A DNA stretch of 7,301 bases from an uncultured Agathobacter sp. (GCA_934358675.1 CAKRKX010000103.1:1-7301), one strand, 5' to 3'. Shown: positions 1 through 6,305, counted from the first letter of the stretch. Translations and numbers: made by a program. The notes: generated from the letters alone by a model not told the origin.

Positions 1-524
1 ATGTACTCCTTCTTCACGTTACCGATATTCGCATAACGGCTGTCCTCACTGTTGTTACGATTATCGCCGAGCACAAAATACTCATCCGTGCCAAGCTTGA
101 TCTCATCCGCAGCCACCCCCGCATCATCGATGGATGCCACGGAAGTCTTCTCATCGTACATCTGCCCGTTCACATAGACCGCTCCGTCATGAATCCACAC
201 GGTATCCCCCGGGCCTGCGATCACGCGGCGCACATAATAATGCGACTTCTGGTTGCCGTTCGGCAGAAAGACCACGATATCCCCCTGCTTCGGGCTCGAC
301 ACATTATATACGAAACGATTCACAAGAATCTGTTCCTCATTATCAAGCGTATCCTTCATCGCCGTACCGACCACACTCGTCCGCATTCCAAAGAATGTTA
401 CAAGCGTGTATGCGATCAAAATAACCACCGCACACTCGATCACCCACGATAAGATTTCCTTAAAAAGCGGCATATTAAATTTCTTGCGCCGCTTACTGAA
501 ATTCAGTCCACTTCGTCTTCTCAC
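1..524 (-). CDS. lepB: Signal peptidase I family protein, probably inactive, C-terminus outside the window
   Basis: 174 codons are visible; the end lies beyond base 1. The GTG start at 524-522 is chosen because AAGGAG sits 6 bases upstream; the next in-frame ATG is codon 18 and has no such site. The N-terminus is short and basic (RRRSG, SKRRKK), followed by one membrane anchor at about residues 22-46 and then the extracytoplasmic domain. Conserved signal peptidase boxes are recognisable: VVGTAMKDTL (residues 51-60), GDIVVF, YVRRVIAGPGD (97-107) and GDNRNNSEDSR (153-163). In active enzymes the second box reads GxSMxPTL and the third YxKRVIxxPGD. Here the nucleophilic Ser is Ala55, the following Pro is Asp58 and the general-base Lys is Arg99. 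The fold therefore looks intact but the Ser-Lys dyad is missing. The frame is open with no decay. Known parallels are Staphylococcus SpsA and streptococcal pilus-locus SipA, which also lack the dyad. Family assignment is firm; inactivity is inferred from the residues. Confidence 0.9.
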   Translation of the reverse strand, partial: MRRRSGLNFSKRRKKFNMPLFKEILSWVIECAVVILIAYTLVTFFGMRTSVVGTAMKDTLDNEEQILVNRFVYNVSSPKQGDIVVFLPNGNQKSHYYVRRVIAGPGDTVWIHDGAVYVNGQMYDEKTSVASIDDAGVAADEIKLGTDEYFVLGDNRNNSEDSRYANIGNVKKEY

Positions 525-564
525 AATTTTCTCCTTGGCAATTCTGTCATGATCTATCGATACA

Positions 565-593
565 ATGATAGCTTATGAGCCTTCCGATTTCAA
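565..593 (-). promoter_or_regulatory. Sigma-A-type promoter for the signal peptidase-like gene
   Basis: On the minus strand TTGAAA (593-588) and TATCAT (570-565) are separated by exactly 17 bases. The expected start lies near 558, about 34 bases before the GTG start. It sits just downstream of the rplS terminator, so the signal peptidase-like gene appears to be transcribed independently of rplS. Confidence 0.65.
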
Positions 594-624
594 GTTTTAT
601 CACAGAAAGCACACTTTTTCGTGC

Positions 625-657
625 AAAAAAAGAAGCTGGCACATAACATGTACCAGC
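625..657 (-). terminator. Rho-independent terminator after rplS
   Basis: Read on the minus strand, GCTGG (657-653) and ATGT (651-648) pair with ACAT (644-641) and CCAGC (639-635) around a 3-base loop with one mismatch. The stem is followed by TTC and a run of seven Ts (631-625). It lies 14 bases beyond the rplS stop codon and separates rplS from the next gene. Confidence 0.85.
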
Positions 658-670
658 CCTTGAAGCAAAA

Positions 671-1024
671 TTATTTTACTAACTCTTTAACCTTGGCAGC
701 CTTACCAATACGATCTCTTAAGTAGTACAGTTTCGCACGACGAACTTTACCCTTACGAACGATCTCAACCTTCTCTACGTTCGGGGAATGAAGTGGCCAT
801 GTCTTCTCAACACCTACACCGTTAGAAAGCTTTCTTACTGTGAAAGTAGCACGGTTGCTTCCGCCCTGCTTCTTAATAACAGTTCCCTCAAATACCTGGA
901 TACGCTCTCTGTTACCCTCTTTGATCTTACCGAATACCTTAACAGTATCTCCTACGGAAAACTGTGGTGCATCAGCCTTTAACTGCTCTGCCTCAATGTT
1001 CTTGATAATTTCACTTGCGTTCAT
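671..1024 (-). CDS. rplS: 50S ribosomal protein L19
   Basis: Large-subunit ribosomal protein at the 30S-50S interface, 117 residues, the usual L19 length. Hallmarks in order are the N-terminal [20 protein letters not shown], the segment [13 protein letters not shown], the [21 protein letters not shown] stretch (a serine-proline motif), and the basic C-terminus [19 protein letters not shown]. The ATG at 1024 has GGAGGT about 6 bases upstream. The gene has a promoter, a leader and a terminator of its own, so it is a one-gene unit here. In many Firmicutes it directly follows trmD; in this window the end of trmD is about 3.7 kb away. Confidence 0.97.
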   Translation of the reverse strand: MNASEIIKNIEAEQLKADAPQFSVGDTVKVFGKIKEGNRERIQVFEGTVIKKQGGSNRATFTVRKLSNGVGVEKTWPLHSPNVEKVEIVRKGKVRRAKLYYLRDRIGKAAKVKELVK

Positions 1025-1100
1025 TTTGTGACCTCCTAATTATTTTGACGTTCTTAATGCATCTCTCGCAACAGAGGACCATCATTCTTTTATTCACAAC
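1025..1100 (-). promoter_or_regulatory. Possible L19-leader-type RNA element upstream of rplS
   Basis: The transcript between the predicted promoter and the rplS start would be about 75 bases. It contains a small hairpin, CTCT-gttgcg-AGAG (minus strand 1076-1063), flanked by ATGGTC and by GATGCATTAAGAAC. Firmicutes rplS genes often carry an autoregulatory L19 leader, and position, length and these motifs fit my recollection of it. I could not compare it with the covariance model, so this is a tentative call. Confidence 0.4.
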
Positions 1101-1106
1101 ATTAAT

Positions 1107-1135
1107 AATCTATCATAATTTATCAGTGATTGCAA
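1107..1135 (-). promoter_or_regulatory. Promoter for rplS
   Basis: TTGCAA (1135-1130) and TAGATT (1112-1107) on the minus strand are spaced by 17 bases. The -35 fits well; the -10 is weaker. It lies immediately downstream of the left copy of the 22-bp direct repeat, so whatever created the repeat left this promoter in place. Confidence 0.5.
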
Positions 1136-1139
1136 GTGT

Positions 1140-1161
1140 TTTTTGATTTTTTATCGTATCA
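1140..1161. repeat. 22-bp direct repeat, left copy
   Basis: This AT-rich stretch (core GATTTTTTATCGTATCA on the plus strand) is identical over 22 bases to 2690-2711, in the same orientation and 1550 bases away. The copies bracket the zinc-ribbon gene and the small decayed gene. This copy lies between the zinc-ribbon gene and the rplS promoter and is outside any coding sequence. Confidence 0.85.
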
Positions 1162-1219
1162 TGTGTATTGCAGCATAATAAAATTAAAAATGGTTTATCC
1201 TACATTGAATGTACCATGA

Positions 1220-2089
1220 CTATGAAATAGAAAATGGTATTTTAAACGGTGCGAGTGATGGTGACATAGTTCCACAGCAAAAAAATAATCCTGCTAACAA
1301 TATTTTAAGGAAGAAATTTATCCTAAACAAAGGCGATAGCATTATTGCAGAGATTAGCCAGATCATACCTGAATAATATTGTTTATTAATTACATATAAT
1401 ATAGCAATTCCTACATATACAACTGTCAGTATACTTTCCAATACAATAACAACAATTTTACGCTTTGGTGTTTTACATTGATAAGCTATTATCATTTCAT
1501 TACAATTTATTTCAAAAGCAACAAAATAGATTATTGCGGACAGAACACCTATAATTAATCCAATAACACAGCCAATGCCAACTCTCGCACCTGTAATACC
1601 TGAAGATGTAAGTATATATTTTATGTGAAAAAATGGTACGATTCCACCAAATGCAAATAGAATCACTTCCATTTGTACATATAATTTAACAGTCGCGTAA
1701 TTTGTATTTTTCTTAATAAGAAAAATACAAGTAACAATTGAAATTAAACCAACACATGGTAATAAACACGCTAAAACACCATCTGATGAAACTGACATTC
1801 CAGAAAAAAAGTCATCACTTAATCCCACACCAGTAACGTCGCTATCATGGGAATGTAACACTCCGGCAGATATATAAGACATACGATAAGAAATTAGCGA
1901 AACCACCGAAATAAAGAACCATATTACAGTAAAAACACGCATCTTCTTCTCATTGGAATTAGTGTTTATATGCTCTTTAGATATAATTTTATCAGCATTC
2001 TTCTTATTTAGACCATATCCACAATTTGGGCAAATTTCTGCTTGATCAGATATGTTATGCTTACATTCTGGGCATTCAATTAGTGCCAT
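1220..2089 (-). CDS. Zinc-ribbon multi-pass membrane protein of unknown function
   Basis: 289 residues. The N-terminus is a zinc ribbon: CPEC at residues 6-9 and CPNCG at 20-24, giving four metal-binding cysteines. A polar, asparagine-rich linker follows (to about residue 47). The rest is about six hydrophobic segments starting near residue 51, then around 108, 135, 170, 210 and 240-270, so this is an integral membrane protein with a probably cytoplasmic zinc ribbon. Start: ATG at 2089 with GGAGG 9 bases upstream. Many uncharacterised Firmicutes membrane proteins pair a short zinc ribbon with membrane helices; I do not recognise a specific family and assign no function. It lies directly downstream of a decayed small gene and is more AT-rich than rimM and trmD, which suggests acquisition. 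No convincing terminator is visible after its stop. Confidence 0.8.
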   Translation of the reverse strand: MALIECPECKHNISDQAEICPNCGYGLNKKNADKIISKEHINTNSNEKKMRVFTVIWFFISVVSLISYRMSYISAGVLHSHDSDVTGVGLSDDFFSGMSVSSDGVLACLLPCVGLISIVTCIFLIKKNTNYATVKLYVQMEVILFAFGGIVPFFHIKYILTSSGITGARVGIGCVIGLIIGVLSAIIYFVAFEINCNEMIIAYQCKTPKRKIVVIVLESILTVVYVGIAILYVINKQYYSGMIWLISAIMLSPLFRINFFLKILLAGLFFCCGTMSPSLAPFKIPFSIS

Positions 2090-2114
2090 AATAAAATTCC
2101 TCCCTATTCAACAA

Positions 2115-2492
2115 TCATACCATTTCATAACGAAGTCTTATTTCCTCAAAACAATATTCGATAAGCACCTGGCTTAAGTAGCCAAATATTGCTGTCGGAA
2201 GATAATTCATCAACTCCTCATTCTTTCCATATCGTCAATATAAAAAGCAGTTGGCGCACCATTATTGTACAGATTATAGGCTAATCTTATAATACAAAGA
2301 CCTGTTCCAGTGAGCCATCCATACGAATGGCCTGGTTGCTTAACGCAACCATCCCCCATCATAAAGGTTGTCTATATGATTTCTGCAGTCCTCAGTTAAA
2401 CCCAACACATAAAATAATGCCACGTGATAGCAAGCTTTATTTTTTGCACACTCTTGAACAAACTGCTGATGCACTTCATTCATATATTTCAT
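2115..2492 (-). pseudogene. Decayed small gene, possibly of the DUF6075 type
   Basis: From ATG 2492 the frame encodes about 50 residues (MKYMNEVHQQFVQECAKNK, then LFYVLGLTEDCRNHIDNLYD) and stops at TAA 2342-2340. One frame over, the sequence continues without a gap as CVKQPGHSYGWLTGTG, then IIRLAYNLYNNG, to a TGA after about MERMRS. A third frame ends EYCFEEIRLRYEMV with its stop at 2117-2115. Joined, the pieces give a protein of roughly 120-125 residues with a conserved-looking central TG..IIRLAYNLYN and a C-terminal LRY, which reminds me of the small uncharacterised DUF6075 family. At least two frameshifts are needed. A good promoter lies upstream. The family guess is weak; the broken-frame reading is stronger. 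Confidence 0.5.
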
Positions 2493-2533
2493 AGCATTCT
2501 CTCTTAACCATCAATGTTGTATTATTATCTTTC

Positions 2534-2562
2534 ATTTTATTGAATTCTTATTAGTATGTCAA
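2534..2562 (-). promoter_or_regulatory. Strong sigma-A-type promoter upstream of the decayed gene and zinc-ribbon gene
   Basis: A consensus TTGACA (2562-2557) is followed after 17 bases by TAAAAT (2539-2534) on the minus strand. Transcription would begin near 2527, about 35 bases before the decayed gene. No clear promoter lies between that gene and the zinc-ribbon gene, so this one probably serves both. Confidence 0.7.
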
Positions 2563-2620
2563 ATATTTTAAAATCCGACATCTCCATATTGCGTTTTTAT
2601 TATTAATAATGTAGATTTAC

Positions 2621-2651
2621 CTGGAAAAACTCATACGGAGCCTTTTTCCAG
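2621..2651. repeat. Inverted repeat, possible weak terminator after the leucine-rich-repeat gene
   Basis: CTGGAAAAA (2621-2629) and TTTTTCCAG (2643-2651) form perfect 9-base arms around a 13-base loop that can pair further as CTC/GAG. It lies about 95 bases beyond the ancestral stop of the broken leucine-rich-repeat gene. No T-run follows the complete hairpin on the minus strand, so termination is only possible through the inner CTC/GAG stem and its five Ts. Confidence 0.4.
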
Positions 2652-2689
2652 TTCTCGCAAGCTACAATATGTCCCCTTCCCGACTATAA

Positions 2690-2711
2690 TTTTTGATTTT
2701 TTATCGTATCA
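2690..2711. repeat. 22-bp direct repeat, right copy
   Basis: This is the second exact copy of the sequence at 1140-1161. It lies about 36 bases beyond the ancestral stop (2747) of the leucine-rich-repeat gene; the frameshifted frame of that gene runs on and stops inside it (TGA at 2711-2709). Confidence 0.85.
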
Positions 2712-2746
2712 GGTTTTTTCGCAATTCTTTCGGATTCTTCTATCGT

Positions 2747-3900
2747 CTATTTTTTGATTTTCACAGATTTCTCCTGCCCCTTTCCCTTGAACAGACTCTT
2801 GTAAGACTTTCAGCTGTTTCTCCGGTACTTTAATAACGCATTTTCTGTTGATGCCTGTGAGAGCACCTTTTCCGACTTCCTTTAATTTTGTACTCTTCAC
2901 AGTAATCTTCTTGAGGTTCTTGCAATTCTTAAAGGCATTCTTTCCGATAGAGATTACATTCTTTCCAATCGTTACGCTCTTTAAGTTTTTGCAGCCTTCA
3001 AAACTGCCGGCTTCGATCTCTGTAACCGTGTCAGGGATTACAACTGTCTGCAGCTTCTTACTGTTCTTAAATGCTTTTGCCGCAATGCCTGTCACCCAAT
3101 ACTTCACATTGTTAATTGTAACGGTTTTGGGAATTGTAACCTTCTTTGCCTTTTTCTCCTTGGCAGACAGCTTTGTAAGCGTTACTGATGGCTGACTTTC
3201 AGAACCATCTGATTCTGTCACCTTAAATTCCCTGCCTGTTTTCTCTTTCAGAGTTGTTCCAGTCGCAGGCACATCTGCTTCCGGCGTCTTGGAAGGCACT
3301 GCTGATGGTGCAGGGCTTGGTGCTGGCTTGGTTTCGGTCGTGAAGAGTTACCGTGCAAGGTAAAAGGAATTGAGATATTTTGACCCGAGTTTTCATCATA
3401 ATCCACGAAAACATCTGATGCCTTACCGCCATTACCAAAGCTGATTGCATTCCACTGTTCCTGTGTGCCTGTATAATATACATCTTTTAATCCGCTACAG
3501 CCCCCAAATGCATAATTCCCTATGCTCGTTACACCTTCCGGGATCTCTATGCTGGTCAACCCTCTACAGCTCTTAAACGCTTCATACCCTATTTTCGTTA
3601 CTGCAATATTCTTAATTTTCGTGGGTATTTCTACAGCTCCCTTTGCATCATAATCACACTTTGTTATTTCCACATATTTTGTTTCATCCGGTTTCTGATA
3701 AATGCGATAGGACAGATATCCTTCTTTTCCATTCTCAACCTCTGTATCTTCCGTTTCTGCCGATTTCTGTTTTGCTACTGTGCCTACAGTCATGGCTGTT
3801 TCACTCTCCGAAACGTTCTCCGCAGCTACCGGTACTGAACTGCAGATCATTGCTGCAGTCAATACCATTGTCAACATTTTTGTACGTATCTCTTTTTCAT
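2747..3900 (-). pseudogene. BspA-like leucine-rich-repeat surface protein, broken by three frameshifts
   Basis: The original start is ATG 3900 with AGGAGG 6 bases upstream. It reads MKKRYVQK and hits TGA at 3873-3871. One extra A in the five-A run at about 3877-3881 would join it to MLTMVLTAAMICSSVPVAAE, a complete signal peptide. The second frame carries repeats of the LRR_5 type (GYEAFKSCRGLTSIEIPEGV, TSIGNYAFGGCSGLKDV). It must shift near 3338-3350 to continue as a Pro/Ala/Ser-rich linker (KPAPSPAPSAVPSKTPE) and further repeats (AAKAFKNSKKLQTVVIPD, EAGSFEGCKNLKSVTIG, GKNAFKNCKNLKKITV). A third shift near 2804 is needed to reach the usual clostridial tail YKSLFKGKGQEKSVKIKK and TAG at 2749-2747. 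Such proteins are secreted and often implicated in adhesion. With three breaks the gene is most likely dead, unless these are sequencing errors. Total intact length would be about 384 residues. Confidence 0.85.
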
Positions 3901-3974
3901 TTATTCCCTCCTGATTTCTTTTTATATGATACTGAAAGTATTTTAGCTTTTATCATGTATCTTCGATACAGTCT

Positions 3975-4005
3975 GAAAGCGCGGAATAATCCACGCTTTC
4001 TTTTT
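3975..4005 (+). terminator. Hairpin with T-run in the plus direction
   Basis: GAAAGCGCGG (3975-3984) and CCACGCTTTC (3991-4000) form a stem with a 6-base loop, followed by TTTTT (4001-4005) on the plus strand. No plus-strand gene is present to use it. On the minus strand the stem is actually better (the C-A mismatch becomes a U-G wobble) but no T-run follows. It lies between the toxin gene and the leucine-rich-repeat pseudogene. It may be an RNA-processing or attenuating stem for minus transcripts, or a block against antisense transcription into the toxin-antitoxin pair. Confidence 0.5.
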
Positions 4006-4020
4006 CTCAATTTTATTATG

Positions 4021-4434
4021 CTATAATTTTAAATATTCACTTGGTGAAATAGCCTTTATATCAGAGGTAACATAATCAGACACATTTCTTGTCACAATAT
4101 ATTGAGCCCCATAACTTCTTGCACATTCCATTTGTAAACAATCTTCAAAATCTGAAAAAGACTCATTTGCAAGTCCATACACTATCTTTTCCTTGTCAAT
4201 TTTCTCAATATCAAACAACGTGCAAAGGCTTAACAAGATTGCCCTGCGTTCCTTTTGTGTAAAGTCTTTTCGCAGAATGAAGAACATATTAGAAATTGAA
4301 TGTGCTGCAAGACACCCTCTGGTCTCTCCATTTGCACATGATAAAACAACCTTCTTTGCATCTTCAAAAAAAGGTTCTCGTTCCAAAAGGTAATCCAACA
4401 ATACATTGGTGTCAATAAGAATCTTATCTACCAT
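4021..4434 (-). CDS. PIN-domain (VapC-like) toxin ribonuclease
   Basis: 137 residues from ATG 4434. This start is preferred over ATG 4443 because AGGA lies 9 bases before it but directly abuts the other. PIN-domain features are the N-terminal ILIDTNVLLD with metal-binding Asp8, the helix motif SDFEDCLQ (Asp95, Asp98), and a C-terminal VTRNVSDY (Asn117, Asp120). The usual central acidic residue is not obvious; the segment reads AHSISNMFFILRK. PIN-domain toxins cleave RNA with divalent metal and are held inactive by the partner antitoxin. The reading frame overlaps the upstream antitoxin gene by 11 bases, which implies translational coupling. The family call is firm; the RNA target cannot be told from the sequence. 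Confidence 0.88.
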   Translation of the reverse strand: MVDKILIDTNVLLDYLLEREPFFEDAKKVVLSCANGETRGCLAAHSISNMFFILRKDFTQKERRAILLSLCTLFDIEKIDKEKIVYGLANESFSDFEDCLQMECARSYGAQYIVTRNVSDYVTSDIKAISPSEYLKL

Positions 4435-4648
4435 ACTTTTCATTCCTATAAGAAACCATCTCTATATCTTCATTTGTAACAGTTCCTTTTCTCCTTAACT
4501 GCTCCAGCCGAGCAAATGCTTCTTTTCGTTCTTTGTCAGTGTCATTATACAACCCATTAACCCCTTGCATAATTTGAATCACAAAACTCAGTTTATCTTC
4601 CGGTATTTTTTCTAATTCCATCATGGCATTTTGCCTCATTGTTGTCAT
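4424..4648 (-). CDS. Antitoxin of the PIN-domain toxin pair
   Basis: 74 residues, ATG 4648 with AGGAGGT 7 bases upstream. The N-terminal part (MELEKIPEDKLSFVIQIMQG) looks like a short helical dimerisation/DNA-binding segment. The charged middle (DKERKEAFARLEQLRRKGTV) and the tail ending SYRNEKYGR are typical of toxin-binding arms. Small size, position first in the pair and overlap with the toxin start support the antitoxin role. It probably represses its own promoter, which lies 47 bases upstream. I recognise the type from clostridial PIN pairs but cannot name a family with confidence. Confidence 0.82.
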   Translation of the reverse strand: MTTMRQNAMMELEKIPEDKLSFVIQIMQGVNGLYNDTDKERKEAFARLEQLRRKGTVTNEDIEMVSYRNEKYGR

Positions 4649-4694
4649 AGATCATACCTCCTTCAACACACATCTGATTATATATTCTATCTGT

Positions 4695-4723
4695 ATTATA
4701 ACCGCAGAAATATGAATTGTACA
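4695..4723 (-). promoter_or_regulatory. Promoter of the toxin-antitoxin operon
   Basis: On the minus strand a consensus TATAAT (4700-4695) lies 17 bases after TGTACA (4723-4718), a two-mismatch -35. Transcription would begin near 4688, 40 bases before the antitoxin start. The segment is in the gap after trmD, so the pair is transcribed on its own. Confidence 0.65.
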
Positions 4724-4760
4724 CCTTTAAATTTTTACCAAACACTTCACTGTCGTTTTC

Positions 4761-6305
4761 TTAATCTTCATCCTCTTTTGTATATTCTGCCCAGCCCATC
4801 CAGACAACCGTTCCCTTGGCGAAACAGATACCCATCTTCTCCTGCAAGCCGATGGATGGCTCGTTGCCGAGCACGATCTGTCCGTACGGAATCTCGCCAC
4901 GATCGATTGCCAGATTCATACAGTACGTCTCAAGTGCCATCGCAACGTGACGCTTGCGGTACTCCGGAAGCACATAGAGCATTCCGATGCTGCCTTCCTC
5001 ATGGTCCGCGATAAAGCCAACGATTTTTTCATCGTAGAAAGCCCCATACACGGCACCGTGGCGGATGCGATCCGTCACATACTCCTCGGTCCCGATCTCA
5101 CTGTAATGCTCCGTCACAAACGGGATAAATTCCTCGCTCAGCACGCGGAGCGAAAAGCCATTCTCGCCGCGTCCGTCCGGCCCGTACAGACCTCGCACCG
5201 GAAGCTTCTCTTTTCTCGTATAAGCCCCCTGAATGCACTCCATATCCGTCTTGAGATGAAAATATTTCTCCATGAAAGGAACCATCTCTCTTTGATGAAT
5301 GGCGATACATTCGATCCGTTCATCCTTCCCCAGTTCCTGTGGCAGTTTCCACTCCGTTGCATTCCCATTCTGCAATGCATCCGGTCGATTCGTATTTGCG
5401 CCCAAATCCCCTATTTGCACATTCGACGATTTTCCTTCCATCGGAGGCACCTCTGCCATCCGCGTGTGAAAGTAGATTCCAGAAACCATATCCCGAAGAA
5501 GCAGTTCCTTGGCATCGCGGTAGACGATCCTTGCACGCCCGCGGTTGATCAGTTCGATCATATCGATATGAAGCAGTTTCTGGCGCATCATCCACTTCTT
5601 ACACTCCTGAAGTGCCTCGTATTTTTCGTACAGATCCGGCCGCCGCAGTCTCGTCCGCTGCACAGACTGCTCCAGCCGCCACTCGCCGATCTTCTTCTGA
5701 TTGCCGGAAAGCAACACTTCCGGCACCTTTTTGTCATGCCACACTTCCGGTCTGGAATACTGCGGATATTCGAGGAGATTTCCGTGAAACGACTCCGTCT
5801 CTGCCGACTGATCATTGTTTAACACTTCCGGCACCAGTCTCGACACCGCATCGACAATGACCATCGAAGCCAGCTCCCCACCGGTCAGCACATAATCGCC
5901 GATCGAGACATAATCCGTCACAATCTCTTCAAGCACACGCTCGTCGATGCCCTCATAATGTCCGCACAGCAGGATCAGATCGTCACTTTCGGCAAAATCC
6001 TGTGCCATCTGCTGCGTAAAAGGCGTTCCCTGCGGAGTCACATAGATCACGCGTTTCTTCGCGCCGTCCGGCAGCCTGTCCGCCACGCTCCGGTACGCAT
6101 CATACACCGGCTGCGCCTGCATGAGCATTCCTGCGCCCCCGCCGTACGGATAATCGTCCACCTTCGCGTGCTTATCGAGCGTGTAATCCCGGATATTCGT
6201 CGCTTCGATCGCAATCTTATTCTGTTTGGCCGCGCGCCCGGTGATGCTCGTCATCAGTCCCTGCATGACCATCTCCGGAAAAAGCGTCAGTATATGAAAC
6301 CTCAT
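4761..6305 (-). CDS. trmD: tRNA (guanine37-N1)-methyltransferase fused to a GNAT-like acetyltransferase domain
   Basis: 514 residues, about twice the usual TrmD length (near 245). Residues 1-238 are TrmD, which methylates G37 of tRNA using S-adenosylmethionine. Signatures are HILTLFPEM (4-12), DDYPYGGGAGMLM (50-62), the knot segments CGHYEGIDERV (114-124) and VSIGDYVLTGGEL (133-145), Arg155, and LLEYPQYSRPEVW (177-189). The essential Asp of E. coli (Asp169) aligns with Glu171. From about 239 the protein continues without a stop as a GNAT-type module: DMIELINRGRARIVY (248-262), EEYVTDRIRHGAVYGAFYD (407-425), LYVLPEYRKRHVAMALE (443-459) and NEPSIGLQEKMGI (481-493). The acetyl-CoA loop normally reads RxxGxG/A; here it is RKRHVA, with His453 replacing the glycine. 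Start ATG 6305 has AGGAGG 5 bases upstream, overlapping the rimM stop, so the two genes are co-transcribed. The acetyl acceptor is unknown. Confidence 0.95.
   Translation of the reverse strand: MRFHILTLFPEMVMQGLMTSITGRAAKQNKIAIEATNIRDYTLDKHAKVDDYPYGGGAGMLMQAQPVYDAYRSVADRLPDGAKKRVIYVTPQGTPFTQQMAQDFAESDDLILLCGHYEGIDERVLEEIVTDYVSIGDYVLTGGELASMVIVDAVSRLVPEVLNNDQSAETESFHGNLLEYPQYSRPEVWHDKKVPEVLLSGNQKKIGEWRLEQSVQRTRLRRPDLYEKYEALQECKKWMMRQKLLHIDMIELINRGRARIVYRDAKELLLRDMVSGIYFHTRMAEVPPMEGKSSNVQIGDLGANTNRPDALQNGNATEWKLPQELGKDERIECIAIHQREMVPFMEKYFHLKTDMECIQGAYTRKEKLPVRGLYGPDGRGENGFSLRVLSEEFIPFVTEHYSEIGTEEYVTDRIRHGAVYGAFYDEKIVGFIADHEEGSIGMLYVLPEYRKRHVAMALETYCMNLAIDRGEIPYGQIVLGNEPSIGLQEKMGICFAKGTVVWMGWAEYTKEDED

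Noticed and set aside
134..552. Overlapping plus-strand frames opposite the signal peptidase-like gene
   Set aside because: They are shadows of the conserved minus-strand gene and lack start signals and recognisable motifs.
1200..1211. Shared TACATTGAATG near 1201 and at 6863
   Set aside because: An 11-base AT-rich match in unrelated contexts; the palindrome end does not extend beyond it at 1201, so chance is the simpler explanation.
3338..3350. Programmed frameshift in the leucine-rich-repeat gene
   Set aside because: There is no slippery heptamer or downstream stimulatory structure, and two further unrelated breaks in the same gene point to decay or sequencing error.
3929..3969. Two small inverted repeats (ATACTgaaAGTAT and GTATCttcGATAC) upstream of the leucine-rich-repeat pseudogene as operators
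   Set aside because: Five-base arms in AT-rich DNA are expected by chance, and no clear promoter is positioned around them.
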